Shown here piece after piece: positions 12,004 through 23,477 of a stretch of DNA of 64,000 nt. How positions within the stretch are numbered: position 1 is the stretch's first letter; each line of letters begins with the position of its first letter. A program made the position numbers and the translations under genes. The notes under the pieces were generated by a model that saw only the letters and a list, made by a program, of their open reading frames with translations, was not told where the DNA came from and made no database searches. Source of the stretch: Reticulitermes speratus (Eukaryota; Arthropoda; Insecta; Blattodea; Rhinotermitidae); the NCBI GenBank assembly GCA_021186555.1, contig JAJKFL010000011.1:1701001-1765000 (forward strand), written 5' to 3'.

Positions 12004-12557
12004 GTCCATCTCGGCGTCCGTATGGCTTTCTCCAGTTCTTCCTGTCGGGGTCACATTCATGCATAAACTTTTCTACAGAACCTTCTGACATGTACGCGAT
12101 CACTAAGCCTATCCAGGGTACTCAAAAAGGGGGACCGAGGGGGGGGGGGGCAGGTAAAGACCGGAATTCAAAAAACACTTCAACATAAATCAGATTAATT
12201 TAATTCTTTAAATGGCTCGGCGCCATGTGGATACGGTTCCGCATAGCCGGTTGCAGCTGGTGGGAGTCCGTGGTTTGACGGTGGAACGAGCGGGAACATC
12301 CAGACGCCACCCCTTAGACTCCACAGACACCTCAGGCTATGAAACGGAACGATGTGCTCAGGCGTCTGGAAACACCTCAACACAGATCAATGGCCAGCGC
12401 ACTCAGCACCACAGCACCACAGTCATTACGTCACACTCCTTCGGACGAGGCCCAGTGAAACCCGATTTAATCCCCTCCCCACTGATTTTCATTAAACACT
12501 GGTATGATATTAAGTTACAACGTTGTCAAAAGTGAAACCTTCTTGCAACTAAATCGC
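12004..12557. other. Spacer between two minisatellites
   Basis: No gene is called. A 107-codon forward frame at 12212-12535 has no motif. There is a G homopolymer near 12139-12150. Confidence 0.4.
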
Positions 12558-14262
12558 CACCTGTTCCGTTTCACACTTGTTTCAGTATAATGCAGGTACT
12601 CAGTTCCGTTTCACAAAGGTTTCAGTGTAACGAAGGTACTCCGTTCCGTTTCAGACAGGTTTCAGTGTAAGGTAGGTACTCCGTTCCGTTTCATACAAGT
12701 TTAAGTGTAACGCAGGTACTCCGTTCCGTTTCACACAAGTTTCAGTGTAACGCAGGTACTCAGTTTCATTTCAGACAAGTTTCAGTGTAACGCAGGTACT
12801 CCGTTCCGTTTCACACAAGTTTCAGTGTAACGCAGGTACTCCGTTCCGTTTCAGACAAGTTTCAGTGTAACGCAGGTACTCCGTTCCGTTTCAGACAAGT
12901 TTCAGTGTAACGCAGGTACTCCGTTTCATTTCAGACAAGTTTCAGTGTAACGCAGGTACTCCGTTCCGTTTCACACAAGTTTCAGTGTAACGCAAGTACT
13001 CCGTTCCGTTTCAGACAAGTTTCAGTGTAACGCAGGTACTCCGTTTCATTTCAGACAGGTTTCAGTGTAACGCAGGTACTCCGTTTCATTTCAGACAATT
13101 TTCAGTGTAACGCAGGTACTCCGTTCCGTTTCACACAAGTTTCAGTGTAACGCAGGTACTCCGTTTCATTTCAGACAAGTTTCAGTGTAACGCAGGTACT
13201 CCGTTCCGTTTCACACAAGTTTCAGTGTAACGCAGGTACTCCGTTCCGTTTCACACAAGTTTCAGTGTAACCAGGTACTCCGTTTCATTTCAGACAGTTT
13301 CAGTGTAACCAGGTACTTCGTTTCATTTCAGACAGGTTTCAGTGTAACGCAGGTACTCCGTTCCGTTTCACACAAGTTTCAGTGTAACGCAAGTACTCCG
13401 TTCCGTTTCACACAAGTTTCAGTGTAACCAGGTACTCCGTTTCATTTCAGACAGTTTCAGTGTAACGCAGGTACTCCGTTCCGTTTCACACAAGTTTCAG
13501 TGTAACGCAGGTACTCCGTTCCGTTTCACACAAGTTTCAGTGTAACCAGGTACTCCGTTTCATTTCAGACAGTTTCAGTGTAACCAGGTACTTCGTTTCA
13601 TTTCAGACAGGTTTCAGTGTAACGCAGGTACTCCGTTCCGTTTCACACAAGTTTCAGTGTAACGCAGGTACTCCGTTCCGTTTCACACAAGTTTCAGTGT
13701 AACCAGGTACTCCGTTTCATTTCAGACAAGTTTCAGTGTAACGCAGGTACTCCGTTCCGTTTCACACAAGTTTCAGTGTAACGCAGGTACTCCGTTCCGT
13801 TTCACACAAGTTTCAGTGTAACCAGGTACTCCGTTTCATTTCAGACAGTTTCAGTGTAACCAGGTACTTCGTTTCATTTCAGACAGGTTACCAGGTGTAC
13901 ACAGCAGGTAACCAGGTACTCCGTTCCGTTTCACACAAGTTTCAGTGTAACGCAGGTACTTGTACCTCCCGTTTACCGTTTCGACATACTCTCGCAAGTT
14001 TCAGTGTAACAGTAGCATTCCAGTTATGTAACCATACTCGTTTCATTTCAGACAGGTTTCAGTGTAACGCAGGTACCCGTTCCGTTTCACACAAGTTTCA
14101 GTGTAACGCAGGTACTCCGTTCCGTTTCACACAAGTTTCAGTGTAACCAGGTACTCCGTTCATTTCACACAGTTTCAGTGTAACGCAGGTACTCCGTTCC
14201 GTTTCACACAAGTTTCAGTGTAACGCAGGTACTCCGTTCCAGTTTCAGAACAGGTTTCAGGT
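12558..14262 (+). repeat. 40-bp minisatellite with higher-order structure, about 42 copies
   Basis: The 40-bp unit reads ccgttccgtttcacacaagt, then ttcagtgtaacgcaggtact. Variant types include a ccgtttcatttcagacaa type and short 38-bp ccaggtact types. From 13271 on, a block of seven units repeats at about 275 bp (marker ccaggtactccgtttcattt at 13271, 13546 and 13822). The left edge (12558-12600) and right edge (13890-14262) are more diverged than the centre. Confidence 0.95.
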
Positions 14263-15640
14263 GTCTTATAACGACAAGACGCCAGCCGACAGCAAGACCG
14301 TTTTTATCTCCCAGTAAACAATCACGCTTAGCCTAACGATCCCAGAGAACGCCGCCGACCGCAAACCTGGTATTCTAAACAATGTCATTACTAACGAGTG
14401 GCAAGCCCACGCCGATCGGATTTACAACAGAAGTACCACCCCGCCCGTATTAGTCGATTAAGAAACGACCCCGGTGCCTGTCTCGAAGGACTGACGGAAA
14501 CCGGCGACTTGAATCACGACAACCAAAAGCTAACATTAGAACACATGACCGTGACAAACCCACATCTAATACAGTTCGATATTCATACAAGACACAATCA
14601 ATAACTCAACTACAATACAAGGTAACAACGTGACACCTTTATTGCATTATTTAATGACTAATTTATTATTCATGTATTTGTTATTACTTCTTTATTTATT
14701 TCCTTTTCTGTTTATTTATTAATTGTTTATGTACGTATTTATCTACTTACGTGTTCACAGTTTACTACTCAGCATTCTCAGAACCTCAGACTACACAGAC
14801 CGTACCGTTGGACTGCTGGAAGTGGTCGCAGCCTAATTTAACTGAGAAAAGCCATGAAAACCGGCCAGGAAAGTCGTTTGTGTGGCCGAGGTTCTGAACC
14901 CGGGCCTTAAGAATATGAAGCAGCAGTGCCATCAACATCACAGTGACATACAGACCTGACAGTTGGTCGACAGGACAACAAGTCAGGAAATGTCCGCAGC
15001 GCGTAACATCCAAGGCCTTCGTTATTTTAATGTCCCTAGATGTTAAAATTCGTGATTCCTTTCAACAAACACACTAAAGATGCGGGTATCTGAAATATTA
15101 CCACGTTTTATAAACACACACCATACCATCGTCGTATCTTACTGTTAGCAGGATTTAAAATCGATCATAATACAAATATTGCGAGATATGAGAGTTCTTG
15201 TACGTATTCGACTGTTATGTTTCCATCGTCAACTTTTTTCGGCCCCAGCCCGTACCTCACAGAGAACAGTACCTCAAATACGAAGCCCCATCACGGCGAC
15301 AGACAGTGTATCTTTCACGGTCTCCCCCCGAGTACGGCAGCTTTATCGCACAAAACGCCTTTTTTTTAAATTATTTATTGAAGATTACAATTTACAGTAT
15401 TTACAGTATACAAGGAAAAAATTACAAAAATTGTTCCGGTCACCAATTTAACTAAAATAAGTACATGAACCAAAAGTTATAAATAGGGAAAAATAAAAAT
15501 AATATTAGTGAAAAAGACAAAAAAAAACTGCCTGATGGTGAGCTGGTTTACAGTAGTGTTTGTTTGGTGGTTTGTGTTTGTAGATTTTGTATACTGAGTT
15601 AAGGTCGGCTGGTGTTAATTAGCTATTTGTTGGACCGGAG
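14263..15640. other. Unannotated stretch, including a possible tRNA-like remnant
   Basis: Mostly unique or unrecognised. Near 14884-14910 the run gaggttctgaacccgggcc resembles a reversed B-box stem, so an old tRNA-derived element may lie at 14830-14970, but no full head or tail can be followed. An AT-rich patch with TTTATT repeats spans 14640-14750. Confidence 0.35.
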
Positions 15641-15649
15641 GGTTAGGGT

Positions 15650-15958
15650 GAGATGGGCATTTAGTAAAAAATTTGGCCGTCAGATGGTGGATAAAGTCTC
15701 GAAGAGATTCAATATTAAGGGAGTCGTGCAAATGGAAGATGGGAGTTCCTCACAAGCCTACATCCGCCGGGACATCCCGTCTACAGCTTCCGTGCTTAAG
15801 GATAACGAAAAAACACACACAGGATGTATCGACAAATTTTAGTAAAATGCCAAAATCTCACGAAAATCCGTCGGATATGGAGGTATCACTTATTAAATGC
15901 GGACAGACATGACAAGACTCACAGGCGCTTTTCGCGACTACTTAAATAACGCGCCTAA
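15650..15958. repeat. Dispersed repeat family X, copy 2
   Basis: The right part (15857-15958) aligns with 3785-3883: tctcacgaaaatcc, atgcggacagacatgacaag, cacaggcgcttt and aacgcgcctaa. The left part does not align well with copy 1. The two open frames of 76 and 79 codons over it overlap each other and have no motif. Confidence 0.5.
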
Positions 15959-15959
15959 A

Positions 15960-16838
15960 AATTACAATAAAAGTGGGTCTGCTGATGACGATCATAATGG
16001 TGATAGTGACGAAAATGATGATGATGCAGATGTAGTCGAAACACGCTGGTGATATTGAAGGTGACTGAACGACGTGGACTGTAACTTTGGTGAATCAGGA
16101 CGGCACAAGCCAGGGGCTGTGCAAAACGGCCAAACAAATATACATTTTAGAAATATGTACACCGCATTACAGACATATCGACTCGTCTTCTATCTCAACT
16201 CACAAAAGCAGTAATAAAGTACATACGTGTACGAGTATTTGGACAATGACCCTTCCTCTGGACTTTCCAACTCATGCGGAAACCCTGGACCAATTTCAGC
16301 AATTTCCAGCACACTGTGTCCCTTGTTGCACAAAGCCTTATTAAAATTGCATTCGCAGTGAACATTTTTTACGTGACATAGTACACTCCAACAGATACAG
16401 GAACGGTCAAACGGACAAAATTAAAGTATTAACGCTTCCAGCACTGTAATGCTTTTGCTCGTTTTCGATGCTCGGCTACACGAACATGTTTAATGCATTT
16501 TTTGTTCATATTCATATATCAGCTCATATCGGCTTCAGATTTCACGGCATGCTTCAAACCTGCACAAAAAGTATGCTTTATAAAGAAAGAAAAGTTCTTT
16601 AAAAAAACCAGTCCAAAAAGAGCAGTATCTGGTATCATTCCTACCGAGTACACGATATATTCCGCGTCAAATACGTACAAAAACTTTGGGCCTGTTTTTC
16701 CTCTCTTTGAAACATAATTACACGCGGTGCTCCACGTCACTTCTGCATATACCTGAACAAAACGCTGCGTCTATTTAATTCAGGGAAGGATTACGCAATT
16801 TTTATTCTCCCGTGGCGGTTTCTACTTGCCTCTCTGTC
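15960..16838. other. Unannotated stretch
   Basis: Begins with a GAT-rich run (15980-16035). Nothing else is recognised. Confidence 0.4.
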
Positions 16839-16839
16839 C

Positions 16840-16993
16840 ATCGCCCGGACGACAAAACACTGATAAAATTACACCTGTCTGGGAAAACCGAAGTACTCGG
16901 ACAAAACCCGTCCCAATGCCACTTCGTCGACCTAGGAGCAAACACGAGTCTCCACGGCGAGAGGCGCAAACCGCCTGCGCGACAAGGTGAAGG
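16840..16993 (-). mobile_element. SINE-2 copy, minus-strand arm of a head-to-head pair
   Basis: Reading left to right it shows the reversed SINE-2 body and head: ctgtctgggaaaaccgaagt, actcgg, aaacccgtcccaatgccact, cacgg, gagaggcgcaaaccgcc. The B box is mutated and the 3' tail is not clear. Confidence 0.7.
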
Positions 16994-16996
16994 AAA

Positions 16997-17206
16997 TATG
17001 GCCCATGCGTGGGGCGGTTAGTCGCCGGCCTGTCACCGAGGTCAGTCCATGTGGGATTTGTGGTGGACAGACGGCACTGGGACATGTTTTTCTCAGAGTA
17101 CTTCACTCTTCCTCTGTCAGTGTCATTCCATCAATGCTTTACACTCATTCACTTATCACCGACGCTGTATGATCTCAGTTAATTTATAGCGTCGTTAAAT
17201 AACAGA
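16997..17206 (+). mobile_element. SINE-2 copy, plus-strand arm of a head-to-head pair
   Basis: The head (ggcggttagtcgccggcctg) is followed by the body (ccatgtgggatttgtggtgg, ggcactgggaca, tttttctcagagtactt) and the 3' end agcgtcgttaaataac. It lacks poly-A and ends in the same ...cgttaaa... end as the 28.46-kb copy. The region between body and head that holds the B box is deleted. It faces the minus-strand copy ending at about 16993. Confidence 0.8.
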
Positions 17207-17996
17207 AAAGAAGTTGCACCACGTAAAAGGCAGAGTCGGTTTTTAAACACAGCCGAATCCGAATGTTTCGGTATTTCATTTTACCGAACGTCAACAGATC
17301 TTTATGGTTCGCCTTATTCGCTTCGACACAAGACACGCACTCACAACAATATCACATTCATTTCGGCAGAATCCACTATCAACCTGAAACAGGCCCACAC
17401 CGATCTCAATATACCCATAACAAATAGCCTATGTAGTTGAACAGGCCTCTTTACATTAACCAAGAACCTGCACACTTCGTGCTCGTATCCCTTGTTTACT
17501 TACCTCTTACATCCAATTCCATCTTACACACGATTGTAAGAACAATGCAGCTACTTTATACAATAAACAATACTGCTCATATCAAAATTTAACAACAAAA
17601 GATCGATATTCAACAAGCAATGATATATCGACAGTGTTGTCATGAGGGCTACTTTCACGTCAAATACTACACGTACACAGCAAATACAGCCGAACCCTGT
17701 CTAACGTGGCGTTGTCCCACAAAACTGCTTGTCCATGAAGCTTACGAGAAATATCTATTCCAGGAAACTGTATCGAAACGTACGGATCTATTTTTATTGC
17801 ATGAGAATGTACCAATCCACTTTGACAGCAAATGCAGTTTACCGGTTGAAGTTACACAATATATAACAAATGATGACGTCATTCATGGGTTGGTAAGGCG
17901 CTGATTTTGTCCAGGAATCCCTCGTCTGTTATGAAATTCAAAGTACAGTACAGTTCAATAGTCAATGTTGTGCCTCTGAATGTCAAGAAGTTATAC
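17207..17996. other. Unannotated stretch
   Basis: No gene recognised. A 94-codon forward frame (17620-17904) has no family motif. Confidence 0.4.
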
Positions 17997-18170
17997 AGGG
18001 AGAGAGGAGGTACAGCTCCATTCGTTCTTAAACTCGTCACTAGATGCAGAAATGTATTCAGCATCACACCCCGGCCACTTTACCCCGGAAAAAGAACCCA
18101 GGTACGCAATAAAGAGGAGCCCCAGAGGAGCCCAGGTGAGCCCCAGAGCCGGTCGGCGTTTTGAAAAGGG
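17997..18170 (-). mobile_element. SINE-1 fragment
   Basis: Part of the SINE-1 body in reverse: gaggaggtacagctccattc, cactagatg, caccccggccactttacccc and agagccggtcgg. The tRNA head is missing. The 155-codon open frame across it is a by-product. Confidence 0.7.
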
Positions 18171-18404
18171 TTCAATAGTTCAACAAATCAATAATAAAAC
18201 TTGTGGCGGACCAGTTGAACCCAACTCACATCTACACCGCATTTCGTTAACATCAATTTATGTATTACCTTCCAAGTTCAACACCAGTCTTAAAACTAAA
18301 AGTCTATCAACAAGTGTCCCAAACAAATTAATTCATTTGCTGTTTCTTTCAACACAGCAATATACCCAACTCAGGTTCGATTATACAGAACGCTCTCGCC
18401 ACAA

Positions 18405-20440
18405 CTCTCAAATGCCCAGTGGTTACTATATGTACCACCATGTTTAACATTCAACAATTCTACGTTCTGCCCACACAGTATATTTATGTGTTTGGTGTGG
18501 ATCTCAGAACAAACAGCGATTATTTCACTGTACAGCATTAACTGACTGGTTTGTATAACTGAGACGGAGTGTGTTTACTGCGCGGTACGGACTGTATTTA
18601 TGTGTTTTGTGTGGATCTCAGAACAAACAGCGATTATTTCACTGTACAGCATTAACTGACTGGTTTGTATAACTGAGACGGAGTGTGTTTACTGCTCGGT
18701 ACGGACTGTATTTATGTGTTTTGTGTGGATCTGAGAACAAACAGCGATTATTTCACTGTACGTTAACTGACTGGTTTGTATAACTGAGACGGAGTGTGTT
18801 TACTGCGCGGTACGGACTGTATTTATGTGTTTTGTGTGGATCTCAGAACAAACAGCGATTATTTCACTGTACAGCATTAACTGACTGGTTTGTATAACTG
18901 AGACGGAGTGTGTTTACTGCGCGGTACGGACTGTATTTATGTGTTTTGTGTGGATCTCAGAACAAACAGCGATTATTTCACTGTACAGCATTAACTGACT
19001 GGTTTGTATAACTGAGACGGAGTGTGTTTACTGCGCGGTACGGACTGTATTTATGTGTTTTGTGTGGATCTCAGAACAAACAGCGATTATTTCACTGTAC
19101 AGCATTAACTGACTGGTTTGTAATAACTGAGACGGATGTGTTTACTCTGCGCGGTACGACTGTATTTATGTGTTTTGTGTGGATCTCAGAACAAACAGCG
19201 ATTATTTCACTGTACACATTAACTGACTGGTTTGTATAACTGAGACGGAGTGTTTTACTGCGCGGTACGGACTGTATTTATGTGTTTTGTGTGGATCTCA
19301 GAACAAACAGCGATTATTTCACTGTACAGCATTAACTGACTGGTTTGTATAACTGAGACGGAGTGTGTTTACTGCCGGTACGGACTGTATTTATGTGTTT
19401 TGTGTGGATCTGAGAACAAACAGCGATTATTTCACTGTAACTTAACTGACTGGTTTGTATAACTGAGACGGAGTGTGTTTACTGCGCGGTACGGACTGTA
19501 TTTATGTGTTTTGTGTGGATCTCAGAACAAACAGCGATTATTTCACTGTACAGCATTAACTGACTGGTTTGTATAACTGAGACGGAGTGTGTTTACTGCG
19601 CGGTACGGACTGTATTTATGTGTTTTGTGTGGATCTCAGAACAAACAGCGATTATTTCACTGTACAAGCATTAACTGACTGGTTTGTATAACTGAGACGG
19701 AGTGTGTTTACTGCGCGGTACGGACTGTATTTATGTGTTTTGTGTGGATCTCAGAACAAACAGCGATTATTTCACTGTACACATTAACTGACTGGTTTGT
19801 ATAACTGAGACGGAGTGTGTTTACTGCCGGTACGGACTGTATTTATGTGTTTTGTGTGGATCTAGAACAAACAGCGATTATTTCACTGTACGATTAACTG
19901 ACTGGTTTGTATAACTGAGACGGAGTGTGTTTACTGCGCGGTACGGACTGTATTTATGTGTTTTGTGTGGATCTGAGAACAAACAGCGATTATTTCACTG
20001 TACAGCATTAACTGACTGGTTTGTATAACTGAGACGGAGTGTGTTTACTGCGCGGTACGGACTGTATTTATGTGTTTTGTGTGGATCCCAGAACAAACAG
20101 CGATTATTTCACTGTACAGCATTAACTGACTGGTTTGTATAACTGAGACGGAGTGTGTTTACTGCGCGGTACGGACTGTATTTATGTGTTTGTGTGGATC
20201 TCAGAACAAACAGCGATTATTTCACTGTACAACATTAACTGACTGGTTTGTATAACTGAGACGGAGTGTGTTTACTGCGCGGTACGGACTGTATTTATGT
20301 GTTTTGTGTGGATCCCAGAACAAACAGCATTATTTCACTGTACAGCATTAATTGGTTTTTATAACCGAGACGGAGTATTTACAGCGCGATACGAACTGAA
20401 TCTTTAAACATAATTCAGGTTAATTTTAGTCTTTAAAGGG
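18405..20440 (-). mobile_element. TTAA-type MITE, copy A, core expanded to about 17 units
   Basis: The left edge (18405-18490) is the reverse complement of the right edge of copy C at 63.78-63.88 kb: shared words are agtggttactatat, accacc, ttcaacaattct and the tgtttaacatt/tgtttgacatt pair. The right edge (20375-20440) is the reverse complement of copy C's left edge: gaactgaatctttaaa, taattca, ttttag and ctttaaaggg. Between them sits the 114-bp array. The flanking TTAA target is degenerate here (acaa on the left, ctat on the right), so this copy is old, or its edges have mutated. No transposase is present. Compare copy B (57829-58068) and copy C (63103-63880). Confidence 0.85.
18476..20395 (+). 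repeat. 114-bp minisatellite inside MITE copy A, about 17 copies
   Basis: The unit runs gtgtttactgcgcggtacgg, actgtatttatgtgttttgt, gtggatctcagaacaaacag, cgattatttcactgtac and ends tataactgagacggagt. Seventeen gacggagt marks (with small variants) are spaced mostly 114 bp apart. Exact inverted counterparts occur at 63147-63812 and one diverged unit at 57870-57990. Confidence 0.97.
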
Positions 20441-20964
20441 CTATCTAATAAATGAAGATTGCGTTTGCTTTCGGTTCAAACTCTGATAGAGACAATATTT
20501 AATTTAAGCAGTTCCATTAATTCCAACAGAGAGCTCATAATCACCATAATCAATACAAGAAAGGACGTGGAGCGCACAAACATCCCAACAGCAGACAAGA
20601 CCAAAGCACGTAGGCGTCGAGTGCAATGCCATCCACTGCCGAAGTCCCAACATCATTCCCGCTTCTTAAAGTCCTCATTTTGCGAGGTTTTCCTCAAGTT
20701 CTCCAAGGCATGCAAGGGTGGCACATCAAATTAGACCTAGACCGCTTCCTTTCGCATCCTTTCCAATTCATGACTGAGCTACCGACAGACAAGCGTCTGA
20801 GGTAGAAGTCTAGACAGGACAGGGCTTGGTAGCACACATAAATGCTACGGTTCGTGGCAGCTAAGGCCTGTTCCAAACAATAACAATCAAACTTCTTATT
20901 AAGCACTTCGGGCCCTCTCCGGCCATTCTTCTGTCGGCAGCACTCATAGTTAGTAGCCTTCGCC
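20441..20964. other. Unannotated stretch
   Basis: No feature recognised. Confidence 0.4.
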
Positions 20965-20967
20965 TTA

Positions 20968-21277
20968 AGCCGTGTATCGATTGCGCGCGGCTGCCGACGC
21001 GCAGCTGTTCGTGCGCGGCAAACTCTTTCGTTTGTCCGTGTTCGTGTTTACCCAGCATCGAGCGCGGCAGCCGCGCGCGGCTGTTGATCGACGCTGTTCC
21101 TCAGTCCTGAAATCTCTTTGCCGCGGGTCAAAAAACCGCTCCGCTTTGGCTCGACACGCGGCAAGTTCGCGCGCGGCAGTGTTTGTTCTGCCGCGCGCGG
21201 CAACATGGTTTCGACTTTGCGAGGCAAAGCAACGAACATTGCCTCGCGCGGCAGCCGCGCGCAGTCGATACACGGCT
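20968..21277. mobile_element. GC-rich inverted-repeat element with TTA target duplication
   Basis: The left end agccgtgtatcgattgcgcg continues gcggctgccg. It matches the reverse complement of the right end (cagccgcgcgcagtcgatacacggct) over about 29 bases with one mismatch. Both ends are flanked by TTA (20965-20967 and 21278-21280). A 3-bp TWA duplication is the habit of PIF/Harbinger transposons, so this is a likely 310-bp non-autonomous member. The inside is crowded with gcgcgcggc and its complement, unlike the AT-richer surroundings, and has no transposase frame. Confidence 0.7.
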
Positions 21278-21280
21278 TTA

Positions 21281-21668
21281 TGCTCGTTACACAGAACACA
21301 GCCACTAGCAAAGAGCTGTGACGCTGATGTGTGCTGTGAATTGACCAGACTTATGATGGGACTGCGTGTGCGTGTGCGTGCAATGTGCCGAGTTCACAGT
21401 CGGCCTACATATAAGGAATGAGCTTGGGGAATTTGGCTTCCGTCGGGCTCCACACACAAACTCAGGCTTGATTTCATAGCGTATTTAGCTGCTCGCTCCC
21501 AGACAACACCTCAAACATTCGGCGTCCCTTATTTTCGTAACGTTCCTCAAACGACAAAATAACACCAATGTTCTCAGAACGTCGTTCAATAATTATTTCA
21601 AGAATTACTGCATTAAGAGGAACATGTATTAATGACAAGAGAGTGACGTAAAAGATAAATTAACCATG
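21281..21668. other. Unannotated stretch
   Basis: No feature recognised. Confidence 0.4.
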
Positions 21669-21669
21669 T

Positions 21670-21860
21670 CACGCCATGAAGGCATGTAGGGGGAGTAGAA
21701 GTGTCGCTCCACTCATTCTTAACTTCGGCGCTGGATGGAGTGGTCAACATCACGCCCCGGCCGCTTCACCCCCGAGGAAGGAACTCCGGTACCCATTGAA
21801 TGGGATGCTGGGACAGTCAAAACAGACCGTAAACAGACCGGGCTTCACTGGGGCTAGAAT
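21670..21860 (-). mobile_element. SINE-1 fragment
   Basis: Reversed SINE-1 body: gccatgaaggcatgtagggg, gagtagaag, ctccactcattcttaacttc, acgccccggccgcttcaccc and cggtacccattgaatgggat. After about 21810 it no longer follows the family and the head is absent. Confidence 0.75.
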
Positions 21861-22686
21861 TAAACGGAGTCGGTCTTCGGTCTGGTCTTGGAGGCAGACT
21901 TTGTGATGGGCTCGAATGCACCTCGAACCGGGCGGGGAAACATTCTCAAATTTCGGCCCCTGCACGCCTACGGTGTAGTGTTGCAAAGCTGGTTCGTCAA
22001 CGCGGCATGTCCATCCCACGACACCTATATCCTCTCTGAGCCACTCGAACAAAGAACGGTCCATCCGGTGGACCGCACACGGAAATAGCATGCTGTCTGT
22101 CATTCCAAAAAAAAAAAGGTCACCAAATACATAACAAACATTCGACTGCCAAGTCCAAGCAAAAAATTACACAAAACGTTACGTCATGTTACGACACTGA
22201 TCAGACTCATGGGTTAGTTAAGATTTACCGGCTCAACTGTTAATTATTTGCGGGCAAAAGCAAAGCGGTGTCATCTTGATCACATGGGGACAAAATTTAG
22301 ACAATCTAGACAATTCTGTATTGCAAAACTTTCCCTTACCACCTCTGCCGTACCAAAAAAAGAAGTGCGAAGTTTATTTTTGTTTATGTTAAAGCTGCGT
22401 GCACACAGCATGACAAGCATCGCAATGCAACACAACAGTAAGCATTCTTTTGTTGTTACACAAAACAACAGGCCAGGGATGTAAAGTCCACGATCAAGAA
22501 CGGCACAAATGACAACCCGCTGGACGCTATTGAACTACACAGTCCTTAACACACACTGTGCAGCACATTGCCACATAACACGGCCGTGTAAATAAACAAA
22601 ACAATGTGCCAGTCACCGCAGTGGAACCTCAGACCACACTACACAGGAAGACCAAACTAACACACAGCTATGACTCAGATAAACAG
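21861..22686. other. Unannotated stretch
   Basis: No feature recognised. A 117-codon reverse frame (21750-22103) partly overlaps the SINE fragment and has no motif. Confidence 0.4.
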
Positions 22687-22793
22687 CTACCGACGTTTTG
22701 GAGCGCAGTGCTTCCAACTTTGAGGTAAAGTTATTGGACGGTATAACCCTCAAGATGGATGAATAGCGCTCCCGCCGAAACGTCGGCACCTCT
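22687..22793. repeat. Imperfect inverted repeat with CGAAACGTCGG motif
   Basis: The left arm (agctaccgacgttttggagc, cttccaactttgagg) is loosely complementary to the right arm (cctcaagatggatg, gcgctcccgccgaaacgtcg, gcacc). The right arm holds GATGGATGA followed by GAAAC, like the hammerhead-type cores of the other foldback elements, but it does not fold to a clear core. Confidence 0.35.
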
Positions 22794-23470
22794 TTAACAG
22801 ATTAACATTTCGTAAAACCCCAGAACACTCGACTCTCATCAACGCCCTCAGAGCCTCAAACCTCACCGAGTTAACCGAATATAACAGAAAATGAAAAAAA
22901 CACTGCATTGGCCTTCCAGCGGAACATACGTCCCCCTTGTCCCACTGTGGGTCCATATCCGGGTCCTCAATCGTTGGAATTACAACACTTGTGCCACGCA
23001 CAGCCACATTTTAGAGGCTCGATAAATACATTACTGAAATTCGGTCGATATTCTTCAATAAGTAATAAGTGCTTCGCAGGGCACTACAATTATACACCAC
23101 ACAATGTCTAGACCTGTATTACATTTTCATGCCCTGTATCCTTCCTGGAAGAAAAGTAAATTATTGGTTTCTGTGTAAGACAAATAGCAACACACAAATA
23201 TTACGGCACAATGCATATCTCGCCTTCTTAAAGTTTGTTACGTAACCGTCTAATTGCACAAATTACGGTGTGAACAGTCTGTGAGGGTTCGACACGGCAG
23301 CTACAGAGTGCTTCCTCGCACAAGCGCCCTACCAGAACTACAAATCCTCCCCCCCCCCCCCCCATCTACATGCTCTAAGTCTGAAGTTAGTTCCTATTCG
23401 TATAGTTCTGAATTCGTACCAGGTCACTACGCCCTACCACACATTCATTCGACACTACAGAGCCTGACTC
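22794..23470. other. Unannotated stretch
   Basis: No gene recognised. A C homopolymer lies near 23349-23364. Confidence 0.4.
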
Positions 23471-23477
23471 ACTGATA

